Shown piece by piece: positions 36,916 to 45,142 of a DNA stretch of 64,000 nucleotides; within the stretch, counting starts at the first letter, position 1; each line of letters begins with the position of its first letter. The position numbers were made by a program, and so were the translations under genes. The stretch is from the NCBI RefSeq assembly GCF_021530565.1, contig NZ_JAKGBI010000013.1:62001-126000 (forward strand), given 5' to 3'. The notes under the pieces were generated by a model. It saw only the letters and a list, made by a program, of their open reading frames with translations, did no database searches and was not told where the DNA came from. The DNA is from Pseudoalteromonas sp. SMS1. Lineage in GTDB: Bacteria; Pseudomonadota; Gammaproteobacteria; Enterobacterales; Alteromonadaceae.

Positions 36916-37491
36916 ATGAAAAAACGTATGTTATCAGCTATTGTCGCGACGGGTTTCGCGATGTCAGGCGCATTGCATGCAGCTGAGTATCAGGTTGATA
37001 AAGCGGGGGCACATGCTTTTATCAACTTTAAAATTAAGCATTTAGGCTACAGTTGGCTAACTGGTCGTTTTAATGACTTTGATGGAAAGTTTACGTATGA
37101 CAAAGCAAACCCAAACGCATCAAAGATCAATGTTGTTATTAATACTGCAAGCATAGACTCCAATCATGCAGAGCGAGACAAACATTTACGCGGGAAAGAT
37201 TTTCTAAATGTAAAAAAGTTTCCTAAAGCGATTTTTGAAAGTACGAAGTATGAACAAGTGACTGATAGTAGAGGTAAGCTAACAGGAATATTGGAATTAC
37301 ACGGGGTTAAACGTACGATTAGTTTTCCGGTTGAAAAAATTGGTGAAGGTAAGGATCCTTGGGGTGGATATCGCGCAGGGTTTTCAGGAGAAACATCCAT
37401 TAAATTGAAAGATTTTGGTATAGATTACAATCTTGGTCCAGCTTCTACACATGTAACTCTAGAGTTGCATATCGAAGGCATCAAACTCTAA
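36916..37491 (+). CDS. YceI-family periplasmic lipid-binding-like protein
   Basis: The 191-residue protein has a signal peptide (cleavage near ALHAAEYQ), then the YceI beta-barrel signature (DKAGAHAFINFKIKHLGYSW, with VINTASIDSNHAERDKHLRG). YceI proteins resemble lipocalins, and some bind polyisoprenoids such as ubiquinone. Pairing with a cytochrome b561 fits quinone or redox work at the inner membrane. A strong GAGAGGAA ribosome site precedes the ATG. Confidence 0.94.
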   Translation: MKKRMLSAIVATGFAMSGALHAAEYQVDKAGAHAFINFKIKHLGYSWLTGRFNDFDGKFTYDKANPNASKINVVINTASIDSNHAERDKHLRGKDFLNVKKFPKAIFESTKYEQVTDSRGKLTGILELHGVKRTISFPVEKIGEGKDPWGGYRAGFSGETSIKLKDFGIDYNLGPASTHVTLELHIEGIKL

Positions 37492-37499
37492 CTAAGATG

Positions 37500-37523
37500 G
37501 GCCTTGTAGATGTATACAAGGCC
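37500..37523. terminator. Hairpin between convergent yceI and deaminase genes
   Basis: GGCCTTGTA and TACAAGGCC form a perfect 9-bp stem with a 6-nt loop, 9 bp after the yceI stop and 7 bp from the deaminase stop. No T-run is present, so any terminator activity is inferred from position. Confidence 0.5.
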
Positions 37524-37529
37524 TCACTA

Positions 37530-38114
37530 TTACTTTAAGGCAGCTAAGCCTTGCCAGTCCTCTAAATCTTGCTCGGGCTTTTCTGCTCTAAAGTCAGCGT
37601 ATTGCTTTATGCCGACGGGATCTTCCAGTATCTCAACTTGAATGCCTTTTTCGGCTAATAGTGTTTCATTGCCCTGGGCATTCGTCACATCTCCAACAAC
37701 CACACGGTCGAACCCTCTCATATATAAAAGTGTTGCACACACATCGCAAGGGCTTAAACTTGTAAAAAGTGTTGTTTTAGAAAAATCGAGCCTACCTGCA
37801 TCTCTGATTGCACTGGTTTCTCCATGGTTATAAGGGTGAGATTCTTGTACCAGCGTGTTGTGGCCTTTACCTACTATTTGTTTTGTCTCGTTGTTAACAA
37901 TAACAGCGCCAATTGGGCACCCACCTTCGTTGTAGCTCTTAGCGGCGAGTAGCACCGCAATACGCATAAAGTCTTTATCTTGAAGCTTTTGAGCAAAATC
38001 ATTTGATATTACTGTTGGTAAGCTGGTGGTTGGCATATGCGCTATGACATTGAGTGTTGTGTCATTGATTTCTGTGCTGTGGTTGAAAAGGGGTTTAATC
38101 ATGCTTTTATCCAA
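37530..38114 (-). CDS. Nucleoside/base deaminase, similar to fungal cytosine deaminase
   Basis: The 194-residue zinc enzyme of the cytidine/deoxycytidylate deaminase superfamily has the catalytic HGE motif (HGETSAI) and the zinc ligands PCDVC. The stretch around these (GRLDFSKTTLFTSLSPCDVC, then RVVVGD) and the acidic C-terminus with DW resemble yeast Fcy1, a cytosine deaminase, more than bacterial CodA, an unrelated amidohydrolase. An N-terminal 40-residue extension precedes the core. It probably deaminates cytosine or guanine; substrate not proved. It stands alone on its strand. Confidence 0.82.
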   Translation of the reverse strand: MDKSMIKPLFNHSTEINDTTLNVIAHMPTTSLPTVISNDFAQKLQDKDFMRIAVLLAAKSYNEGGCPIGAVIVNNETKQIVGKGHNTLVQESHPYNHGETSAIRDAGRLDFSKTTLFTSLSPCDVCATLLYMRGFDRVVVGDVTNAQGNETLLAEKGIQVEILEDPVGIKQYADFRAEKPEQDLEDWQGLAALK

Positions 38115-38635
38115 ATAATCGCAACTGTTATTACATATAAAAGAACAATGAGGAGCAATTGTGAAGGGGGCGCATTGTAATTATTTTTATTTATCAATTT
38201 TGCTTATTTAAAATTGTGGGTACGAGCTAATTATTGCAACATTAAGCGTCTTAACCCAAAGGCAATGTCGGATGTCCGAGCTTGAATTATTAGCCGTAAT
38301 AGGAGTGCACAATGATTCTCTTTTCAACGACTACCGAGTCGCTATGAAACTGCTTTGATGTGCTCTGGGTGGGAGTGTTAGTGACGATTTTCGCGTAGAA
38401 GAGACGTTAAAAAAGAATTCGAGTATGGGATTAACCGTATTTTTACTACCCAATGTCCAGACAAATAAGTCATGCAGGCACTTTTTCAAAATGAACGGTA
38501 TTTAGCAATTAAAGCGCAGTATTTTACCTCTTCTATTTAGGCCGTAACAATCTTTAGACGCAACTTAATTTCAGGGGGGGTATATGAACGATCTCTGTAT
38601 AAACAAGTTGCAAGATGGTACCAAAAAGGAAAAAA
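38115..38635. other. 520-bp gene-poor region at the border of the accessory segment
   Basis: No convincing gene is present. On the plus strand a protein-like run from about 38310 to 38500 (FNDYRVAMKLL, then DDFRVEETLKKNSSMGLTVF) is broken by a stop and may be a remnant. A G7 tract lies at 38574-38580. Confidence 0.4.
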
Positions 38636-38698
38636 ATGCCCTTCATAATAGCCTTGTTTAGTTGTATCTTAGCCGTCGCTATTTATGTAATTCAATAA
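38636..38698 (+). CDS. Putative 20-residue hydrophobic small protein
   Basis: ATG 38636 follows AAAAAGGAAAAA, a plausible ribosome site, and encodes 20 residues (MPFIIALFSCILAVAIYVIQ), essentially one transmembrane helix. It ends 16 bp before the DUF2235 gene, so it could be a small membrane protein or a leader ORF coupled to that gene. Chance cannot be excluded at this length. Confidence 0.35.
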   Translation: MPFIIALFSCILAVAIYVIQ

Positions 38699-38714
38699 GT
38701 TAAAAGGAAAAACG

Positions 38715-39719
38715 ATGAAAAGATTGGTGTTGTGTATGGATGGTACTTGGAATAAGCCTGCACAATATGATCGCGGCAAAAGAAAGCCAACGAATGTTGT
38801 AAAACTCGCAAGAGGAATTGAGCCCGTATGTCACGATGGTATTCACCAAGTTGTGTATTATAGCGAAGGCGTCGGCACACATTGGGGAATGGACAAAATT
38901 TTAGGCGGTGGGTTTGGCGTTGGCTTGTCCGAGAATGTACTTAAAGCGTATCAATTTTTAGTATTGAACTACCAACCTGGCGACGAAATTTATGGATTTG
39001 GTTTCAGTCGAGGTGCCTACACAATTCGCAGTGCGATAGGACTGATCAATAAGGTAGGGCTGTTACCCAAGGACCACGCTTTTTACATGCCAGAGGCTTA
39101 TAGGCTCTATCGAAATGATGCATCTGAAGAAAAGGTCACAGCATTTAAGAAAGAACACAAATGCCTAGATGTTCCGATTAAGTTTGTGGGGGTTTGGGAT
39201 ACTGTCGGCGCGTTAGGCGTTCCTTTTAAATTTGAATTGATAAATCGCCGGTATCGATTTCATGATGTGAGCCTGACAGACAACATCGAACATGCATATC
39301 ATGCTCTGGCAATTGATGAGAAGCGAGGTCCATTCAAGCCTGCCATTTGGACTTTGCCAAACGGGTCTACTCAAACCTTGGAGCAAAAGTGGTTCGCAGG
39401 CAGTCATAGTAATGTCGGTGGCGGCTATTCCAAAGATGGTTTGGCAAATATTTCATTGCATTGGTTAAAGGATTGCGCAAAGCGCCACGGCCTGATATTT
39501 AACGAAAAATTCTTGTCATATTATCGTCCACATCATCTTGATGAATATCGAGACTCAATGAACTGGCTCTATCGGTTTTCAGAAAAAGTGCGTCAATTAG
39601 GTGTGGCTAATAGGACAAATGAATCGCTTCATGAAAGTGTATATCAACGAATTTCAGAAAGTAGTGCGTACCAACCAGCCAATGCATTCGATTTTATAGA
39701 GAGGCAAGCACACAGTTGA
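38715..39719 (+). CDS. DUF2235 alpha/beta-hydrolase (Tle1-like)
   Basis: The 334-residue protein has the DUF2235 opening MDGTWNKP, the nucleophile elbow GFSRGAY and a further VGVWDTVGALG, plus GSHSNVGGGY near residue 230, which places Asp/His of the triad. DUF2235 includes the phospholipase effectors Tle1 of type VI secretion and many uncharacterised cytosolic hydrolases. No signal peptide, VgrG, PAAR or immunity gene is nearby, so an effector role is unproved. AAAAGGAAA precedes the ATG and a long hairpin follows the stop. Confidence 0.87.
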   Translation: MKRLVLCMDGTWNKPAQYDRGKRKPTNVVKLARGIEPVCHDGIHQVVYYSEGVGTHWGMDKILGGGFGVGLSENVLKAYQFLVLNYQPGDEIYGFGFSRGAYTIRSAIGLINKVGLLPKDHAFYMPEAYRLYRNDASEEKVTAFKKEHKCLDVPIKFVGVWDTVGALGVPFKFELINRRYRFHDVSLTDNIEHAYHALAIDEKRGPFKPAIWTLPNGSTQTLEQKWFAGSHSNVGGGYSKDGLANISLHWLKDCAKRHGLIFNEKFLSYYRPHHLDEYRDSMNWLYRFSEKVRQLGVANRTNESLHESVYQRISESSAYQPANAFDFIERQAHS

Positions 39720-39729
39720 AGTTGAACAT

Positions 39730-39768
39730 CACTTTGCTGTCAAACTTATTCTGTTTGTCGGCAAAGTG
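39730..39768 (+). terminator. Terminator of the DUF2235 gene
   Basis: CACTTTGCTGTCAAAC pairs with GTTTGTCGGCAAAGTG (16 bp, one mismatch and one wobble) over a 7-nt loop, 10 bp after the stop. An AT-rich but not pure T tail follows. Confidence 0.65.
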
Positions 39769-40015
39769 TTTATAATATAGTTTTTATTGTATTAAACATA
39801 TCTATTTTTATTAATATATTAATGTTGGTTTTAGGTTTTAATTCGCTTTCTAAATTTAATGGAAGGTGTTTTATTCTGTTTTTTATTTTTTATTAAATAA
39901 GTCATATGGTGACGTTGACATTTTAATTGTAGGGATGTAGCTTTAAATGGCCCCTTAAATGTAGGGCTCAAGGAATGAAAGTCAAAAAATCAAGTTTTTA
40001 ACTAAGGAAAAGAGA

Positions 40016-40204
40016 ATGAAACTACAACTAAATAAAAAAGCCATGAAGGCACTGTCTAATGATAATAGTACACTACCAGCAAACATGACTCCACAGGTTG
40101 GTGGTGGCCAAGTTAACCCCGCATTTTTTAGAACAGACCCTTGGGGTAGCTGCTGGTCAGGACAAAATCACTCGTGTCGCCAACACACCTGTGAAATTGA
40201 ATAA
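40016..40204 (+). CDS. Candidate RiPP precursor peptide with double-glycine leader
   Basis: The 62-residue peptide has a leader-like half rich in Lys, Leu and Asn (KLQLNKKAMKALSND, then LPANMTPQVGGGQ) and a C-terminal core with three cysteines, each directly after a Ser or Thr (S45-C46, S53-C54, T58-C59). The VGGG junction at 28-31 resembles a double-glycine cleavage site. Ribosome site AAGGAAAAGAG is good and the 296-bp upstream gap is AT-rich. No LanB, LanM, radical-SAM, YcaO or C39 peptidase gene is in the window, so modification and export would need proteins encoded elsewhere. The assignment rests on architecture, not homology. Confidence 0.6.
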   Translation: MKLQLNKKAMKALSNDNSTLPANMTPQVGGGQVNPAFFRTDPWGSCWSGQNHSCRQHTCEIE

Positions 40205-40220
40205 GCTTCGTTATGTTTAA

Positions 40221-40239
40221 TAGAGGGCGTCGCCCTCTA
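40221..40239. terminator. Bidirectional hairpin between the RiPP-like peptide and chaN
   Basis: TAGAGGGC and GCCCTCTA form a perfect 8-bp stem with a 3-nt loop in the 57-bp convergent gap. T-runs are poor on both sides. Confidence 0.55.
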
Positions 40240-40261
40240 CTTATAAAAATATGCCATGTTT

Positions 40262-41257
40262 TTAATTTATTTTACACTTTTTTTCTTTTCTTGATTTTAC
40301 CATTTTCATGATTGATTTATCTCTGTTTTCTTTTTTAATATAGCGACTTGGAAGTGGGTTTATTATATAGATGTAATCACCTTTATCCCATTCTATTTCT
40401 TCATTATAAAATGCTGGGCTAATGACGGTTATATTTAAAGTTGGGTCAAGGCGTTTTAGTGCATCTACGGTACCAAGATTGTAATTACTATGAAATGCGC
40501 CATTAAAGTGAATAACCTGACTGTTTGTGTTATTTATATACGCATTATAAATTGATTCTGCCATGGTGTTGTCGCGCGCCAACTGCGCATAAAAACTATT
40601 GCTTTGACTCACTTTTTGATTGTTTGAATTGCTCGCGCCATGATGGGACATTGCCTGAGCAAACTTGTGTTGGTATTCAATTGAACTTGTCTTAACATCT
40701 GCCGCTACCCAGCTTTGTTTCTCTTCATCCAGCTCACTAACAAAGTTAGGGCCTTTTCGAGCGATACACCTAACAATGCTTAAAGGTGTATTAGCGCCAA
40801 TGACTTGTAAATCATGGTTTCTTGCGAACTCAACAAGAGGGCGGTAGTCACTGCGATAATTATCCCAAGCATCACCTTCATTGATTAATGTTTGTTCTCC
40901 AATCTCACCTTTTAAATATTGGTTCAATATCTGTTGCTTGTCACGGCTAAACTGCTCCATTGAGAGTATTAAGCGCGGATTCTTAAGATACATCGCTTGT
41001 AATAGTTCGGCTTGTAGCTTATGTGAAGCACTGTGTGAGTGATACTCCCCAATAAAAACCACATCACTCTTGGCAAGATCATCACGAAGTTGATCAATAG
41101 AGATAGGCGATTTATTCTGTGACGCATGTAAGCGATAATCGTATAAGGTCGCAAGTTCAAGTTTTGGCGGAGTGTCTTGGCTGATCATGTTACACCCTTG
41201 AGTAAACACTGATAATGTGAGCAGGGTTAGGGGCGTTTTGAGTTTGTTGATCTTCAT
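40262..41257 (-). CDS. ChaN family lipoprotein
   Basis: The 331-residue protein has a lipoprotein signal ending TQGC, then the ChaN/DUF399 core: VVFIGEYHSHSASHKLQ, LSMEQFSRDKQQILNQYL, VIGANTPLSIVR and HFNGAFHSNYNLG. ChaN of Campylobacter binds heme as a dimer and is iron-regulated. A Fur-box-like sequence lies 31-49 bp upstream of the start, supporting a role in heme/iron acquisition. The C-terminus is Lys-rich (KSRKEKKCKIN). It is a single gene convergent with the RiPP-like peptide. Confidence 0.88.
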   Translation of the reverse strand: MKINKLKTPLTLLTLSVFTQGCNMISQDTPPKLELATLYDYRLHASQNKSPISIDQLRDDLAKSDVVFIGEYHSHSASHKLQAELLQAMYLKNPRLILSMEQFSRDKQQILNQYLKGEIGEQTLINEGDAWDNYRSDYRPLVEFARNHDLQVIGANTPLSIVRCIARKGPNFVSELDEEKQSWVAADVKTSSIEYQHKFAQAMSHHGASNSNNQKVSQSNSFYAQLARDNTMAESIYNAYINNTNSQVIHFNGAFHSNYNLGTVDALKRLDPTLNITVISPAFYNEEIEWDKGDYIYIINPLPSRYIKKENRDKSIMKMVKSRKEKKCKIN

Positions 41258-41287
41258 GGGTGTCCAAAGCCATATTTAATTTAATAT

Positions 41288-41306
41288 AGTAATGATAACT
41301 ATTATC
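41288..41306 (-). promoter_or_regulatory. Fur box upstream of chaN
   Basis: AGTAATGATAACTATTATC matches 15 of 19 positions of the Fur consensus GATAATGATAATCATTATC. It lies within the likely promoter of the ChaN gene, so iron-dependent repression by Fur is expected. Confidence 0.7.
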
Positions 41307-41474
41307 AGGTATGTAGTCACTGATTGATTTCATTTGTACGATTATGGTCTGACTTATGGCTCCTTTATTTTGAACTGGGGCATATACGCGTTTTCAATAC
41401 CAGTTTATAGGGCGTTTAATTAGCCATTTTATCTTATTGGGGTTATATGGACTTACCGATTGGAAACAGGGTAA

Positions 41475-41499
41475 ATAGCACAGCTGAACGCTGTGCTAT
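41475..41499 (-). terminator. Terminator of the metalloprotease gene
   Basis: ATAGCACAGC and GCTGTGCTAT form a perfect 10-bp stem with a 5-nt loop, 24 bp beyond the metalloprotease stop. The T-run after it is short. Confidence 0.6.
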
Positions 41500-41523
41500 A
41501 AACAAGTTTAACAAGGAGACTTT

Positions 41524-43470
41524 TTACAATATTTCCACATTGACCTCAATCCATGCGTTTGCAGTATCTTCTAGCCCACCTTTAGCAATAGGTGTGATCT
41601 TGAAGCCTCCCCATGGGTCTGTAAAACTTTTTCCAATAGTGAGTTCCGCGTCCGTCTCATCTTCTTGAGCCCATCGTGAATTATCTCTTGAGTTGGGCGT
41701 CATATCTAATAAGGCAGAACGGTGATTCCAAAATGAAGGTTGAGACTCATTTTCCATATAGCCTTTGATATTCACTAAAACTCCATTTTTGGTATTTGAA
41801 TTATATCTATCGTTCGTTGTCCGATATTCCAGCCAATACGTATATGCCTCATTGCCAGACTGCAAACGCATACCGATACTACCGGGCGCATTTGTACCAC
41901 TTGACGAACCATGATCAAATGCATACAGGCGATATGTGCCCGAAGAAGCAATTAAAGGGACTTCCTCGTCGCTCAGCCAACCCTTAAAGTAACTTTTATA
42001 CATCAGGTTGTATTCTTCTAGCGTGTGTGCCCCCATGCCCATCATCGCGTGAGGGTTGCCGTAATTCCGAATTGAGTCACTTCCAGAATTTATAACATGG
42101 TTTCCCGCCTCAACTGACATGGAATGACGCAGTCCCATAGCATGTCCCATCTCATGCGCAATTGTCCCGGGTTTGTGATGATAGAGTTGGATAAACGGTG
42201 GGCCAGCTTGCGAGTTTATTGTAGACACTTGAGGTGCGGCCATCATGACCAAGTTTGCGGCTCCTGGAAAGTTCATATCCACACCGGCTTCAGCAATTTT
42301 ATCTGCATATAGTTGGTGCCAAGCTTTGGTATTAGCGTCATATTTTGATTTTGGTTCATTAATGAATATTTCCGGTTTAATTTCCCAAGTAACAGTAAAA
42401 CGCCCGTATGACTGCTCAGTATAATATTGCTTGACTGTTTCCATATCAGCATGAATTTGATCTGCTGTCCATGTTAAAGGCGTATCACTAAAGCTAAATG
42501 GAAATATGATCACATTTACATGCGGATACTCATAAGCAACATTACCGGGGTCAATAGCACCAGGCTCTTTACGGCAACTCGTGGCACCGAGATCCGCAAC
42601 GATGGTTGCGCCTTTAAATAGTCCGCGCATTACGATGTTGGTCCAGTATTTGGTGGGGTTCGTTATAATTACGCACTCTGTATTGCCTACATGTTTTGAA
42701 CGGAGGCTATCGTCCCCTGGTCGAGGGTAGCCTCCCTCACCATTACGAGCTTCTAAAGTAAGATTGCCTTTGCCATAAGCGGTTGTAATAGCAACACTAC
42801 CTGCAGAATCGGCGCCTGGTACAGAAAAGCTCTGGAATTGCGAAGATGATTTAACACAAACGGGGATGCTATCCGTCAAAGCTGATTCGTCTGTCGGAGC
42901 TTGGCTTAAACACATATCTTCAAGGTTTGAAGTATCACGTTTATTAATGCGGACCGTGTAGTCTTCAACTTCTCCGGCACTAAAGTTTTCACATGCGTTT
43001 GCAACGGGTGAATTGTATTTCATTGCAATACGCATCCGAGAGGTGATGCCCTGTGCTGAAGATGGAATAGTTAACTGCGTGGTAAGGCTCGTGTTACTGC
43101 TGCCTGAGCCCACTAATTCATCGGCGTCGCTAAAGTCACCATCCCCGTTCAGGTCAATGTAAACACGCCAGTATTCTGTGTAAGCGCTATTTACAAATCC
43201 AGGAGTTAGTGTGATTTGATTTTGTCCAACATTCAATTGAGCGGTCAAGTGTGTAAAATCGGTATAGGGGATCTGCCCTGATGACAGATTATTGAGACCA
43301 GAGGTTGAAACACCTGCTATGTGTTCATAGTTTCCACCTCCGGCGCTTGCGCAGTAATTGACATTTTGTATATTTTTTTCAGTATTCGCATGTAAATGAG
43401 TACTTGCCAATACGCTAGGTATGAAGCAAGAACCCATTAATAGTAGCTGATTTGATAATTTAATTTTCAC
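41524..43470 (-). CDS. Secreted GEVED-domain M6-like zinc metalloprotease
   Basis: I start the gene at GTG 43470, 9 bp after GGAGA, giving a signal peptide that ends near VLASTHLHA and a 648-residue secreted product. Domains: a GEVED beta-sandwich (about 45-165, with YIDLNGDGDFSDADE and GEVEDYTV), a pre-peptidase-like beta domain, and a catalytic domain with the metzincin-like HEMGHAMGLRH near residue 440. Segments such as NYGNPHAMMG and YLEY-containing C-terminal strands resemble peptidase M6. It probably degrades extracellular protein. It is monocistronic. Signs of transfer were not assessed beyond position in an accessory segment. Confidence 0.87.
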   Translation of the reverse strand: MKIKLSNQLLLMGSCFIPSVLASTHLHANTEKNIQNVNYCASAGGGNYEHIAGVSTSGLNNLSSGQIPYTDFTHLTAQLNVGQNQITLTPGFVNSAYTEYWRVYIDLNGDGDFSDADELVGSGSSNTSLTTQLTIPSSAQGITSRMRIAMKYNSPVANACENFSAGEVEDYTVRINKRDTSNLEDMCLSQAPTDESALTDSIPVCVKSSSQFQSFSVPGADSAGSVAITTAYGKGNLTLEARNGEGGYPRPGDDSLRSKHVGNTECVIITNPTKYWTNIVMRGLFKGATIVADLGATSCRKEPGAIDPGNVAYEYPHVNVIIFPFSFSDTPLTWTADQIHADMETVKQYYTEQSYGRFTVTWEIKPEIFINEPKSKYDANTKAWHQLYADKIAEAGVDMNFPGAANLVMMAAPQVSTINSQAGPPFIQLYHHKPGTIAHEMGHAMGLRHSMSVEAGNHVINSGSDSIRNYGNPHAMMGMGAHTLEEYNLMYKSYFKGWLSDEEVPLIASSGTYRLYAFDHGSSSGTNAPGSIGMRLQSGNEAYTYWLEYRTTNDRYNSNTKNGVLVNIKGYMENESQPSFWNHRSALLDMTPNSRDNSRWAQEDETDAELTIGKSFTDPWGGFKITPIAKGGLEDTANAWIEVNVEIL

Positions 43471-43964
43471 TTTACATGTTCTCCAAATTGTGAGTAAAAA
43501 CAAGCCAATACTGGTTGTTTTCTCATTGCAAAAAAGGCAGAAAAAATCACAAATAATTAATCAAAATAAGGTGTGTTTTTAACGACCTCCTGAAATTAAT
43601 GTATATTGTATGCAATAATTGTAAAGGTGAAATTATTTCATCTTTATCTAAAATAGGTAATTATGTAAAGATAACTGTATGATCTTTATGTTTATAAGTG
43701 ATTTCTTATCTGTTTTAGAATATCAATATGTTTTTTTGGAATACTTGAGAGGTGTTTGCAAGAGATGCGAGCAAGTGGTAGCACCAAACTAGGACATTAT
43801 GCTATATAGTACGCTGGTACTTGTTTGTTTTTTAATTAAATAAACAACCAAAAACAAACTGATCAGCATGAAAGGGTAGTCACTGCTAATCAAGCTGGCA
43901 CTCCCTACACATAAAAACAGGCCAAAACGCGGTTGCTATTTAAAGCTCTAAGGCACCACAAAAT
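43471..43964. other. AT-rich gap with a possible membrane-protein remnant
   Basis: About 490 bp without an intact gene. The minus strand at 43789-43935 is open for 48 codons and strongly hydrophobic (GLFLCVGSASLISSDYPFML then ISLFLVVYLIKKQ), like the end of a polytopic membrane protein, but no start or ribosome site serves it. The rest is AT-rich promoter-type DNA for the metalloprotease. Confidence 0.4.
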
Positions 43965-44948
43965 TTAAAAGAAAACTAAGTCGTCATTTTCATCATTGAG
44001 GTCTTTCTCTTCTCTAATCGCCGCCAAATCATCTACAAGCTCATTGAGTAAGGCCATGCTTTTGTCATCTTGATGGGCAGCAGTATGGGCTTTGATTTCC
44101 TGAATAATGGCGTCCATATGTTGTAATTTAGCAATTTCATTTAGTCGTATATCTATTGCTTCAACAACGTAGTGAAAAATGTCAATCAATGATCCTTTGC
44201 TATAACTGTCCGTAGGCATATTTTTGACGATGAGCTCTGCCTGCTGATACTTAAAGAATGTAGATTGCCCAAAAGACTGTACATTTGCGGCATTGACTTC
44301 TAGCTCGTCAAAAAGTTCAAGTTCCATTTCGCATATCGCTTCATTATTGTTTTTGAAATGATATTCTGTACCATCAGCTAACTTTAATCTTGCAATGTAA
44401 TCGAGGTCCCAGCTCTCCATTAGAGACGAGAGGTAGTCAGCAAATTTATGAATGTCATTTAAGTTGAGACAGTGTCTGTAAAAATGAATCAGGGCGTTAT
44501 TGTCTAATTGCGTCCGAAAAGAACGGTCTGTTTGTAATTGAGAGTCTTTTTTAGCACATTTTAATGCTCTGAGCCGTTTGGCTTGATACTCCAAAAGGCT
44601 ATCAAGTTTAAGCTTGAGTAGCTGCTGGGGGATTTCCTTAGCAATGTAGTTCTCCGCACCGGCCTCAAATGCCCTGAGTCGCCACTCTAAGTCTGTTTCA
44701 CCACTTAAAAATACAGTGATTGTCTCTTCTTTTTTTGGGGTATTAATGAGCCTGCAAAACTCGATACTGTCTCCATCAGGAAGATACAAATCCAATAGGT
44801 AGATATCAAACTGTTGTGATTGAAGGGCGCAGTGCGCATCTTTTAAATTTGTGCACCAAGTAACATGGGCTTTGTCTTCACTTAATAACATAACGAGCTT
44901 TGCGTAGATAGGATTATCTTCGACAAGTAAAACAGTAAACTTTTTCAT
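43965..44948 (-). CDS. Response regulator with REC domain and novel C-terminal region
   Basis: The 327-residue protein starts with a canonical receiver domain (1-120): VLLVEDN, phospho-acceptor Asp53 in LLDLYLPDGD, Ser82 and Lys104 in YIAKEIP. The remaining 200 residues have no DNA-binding, GGDEF, EAL or HD-GYP motif that I can see; they are acidic, partly helical, and end EKDLNDENDDLVFF. It may act through protein contacts. No histidine kinase is adjacent. The ATG of MKKFTVLL is preceded by AAAGG; a start nine codons earlier is possible. Confidence 0.83.
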   Translation of the reverse strand: MKKFTVLLVEDNPIYAKLVMLLSEDKAHVTWCTNLKDAHCALQSQQFDIYLLDLYLPDGDSIEFCRLINTPKKEETITVFLSGETDLEWRLRAFEAGAENYIAKEIPQQLLKLKLDSLLEYQAKRLRALKCAKKDSQLQTDRSFRTQLDNNALIHFYRHCLNLNDIHKFADYLSSLMESWDLDYIARLKLADGTEYHFKNNNEAICEMELELFDELEVNAANVQSFGQSTFFKYQQAELIVKNMPTDSYSKGSLIDIFHYVVEAIDIRLNEIAKLQHMDAIIQEIKAHTAAHQDDKSMALLNELVDDLAAIREEKDLNDENDDLVFF

Positions 44949-45142
44949 GGCAGATCGCCTTTGATACCCGAACAATCAGTCATATTCCACATATGCTGGT
45001 ATATAAGTATGTTCAGTCATGCCCTAAACGCAATATTTGTTCCCAAACCTCTTTATCCATGTCTAAATAAAAATGCGCTTTCTAAACTCGCAATGTGTAC
45101 CTGTAATGTACTATATTGAAGTAAAATAAAAGGAGTATGATT

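Noticed and set aside
38715..40204. Type VI secretion effector module
   Set aside because: A DUF2235 domain alone is not enough; no VgrG, PAAR, Hcp or immunity-like gene is visible in the window.
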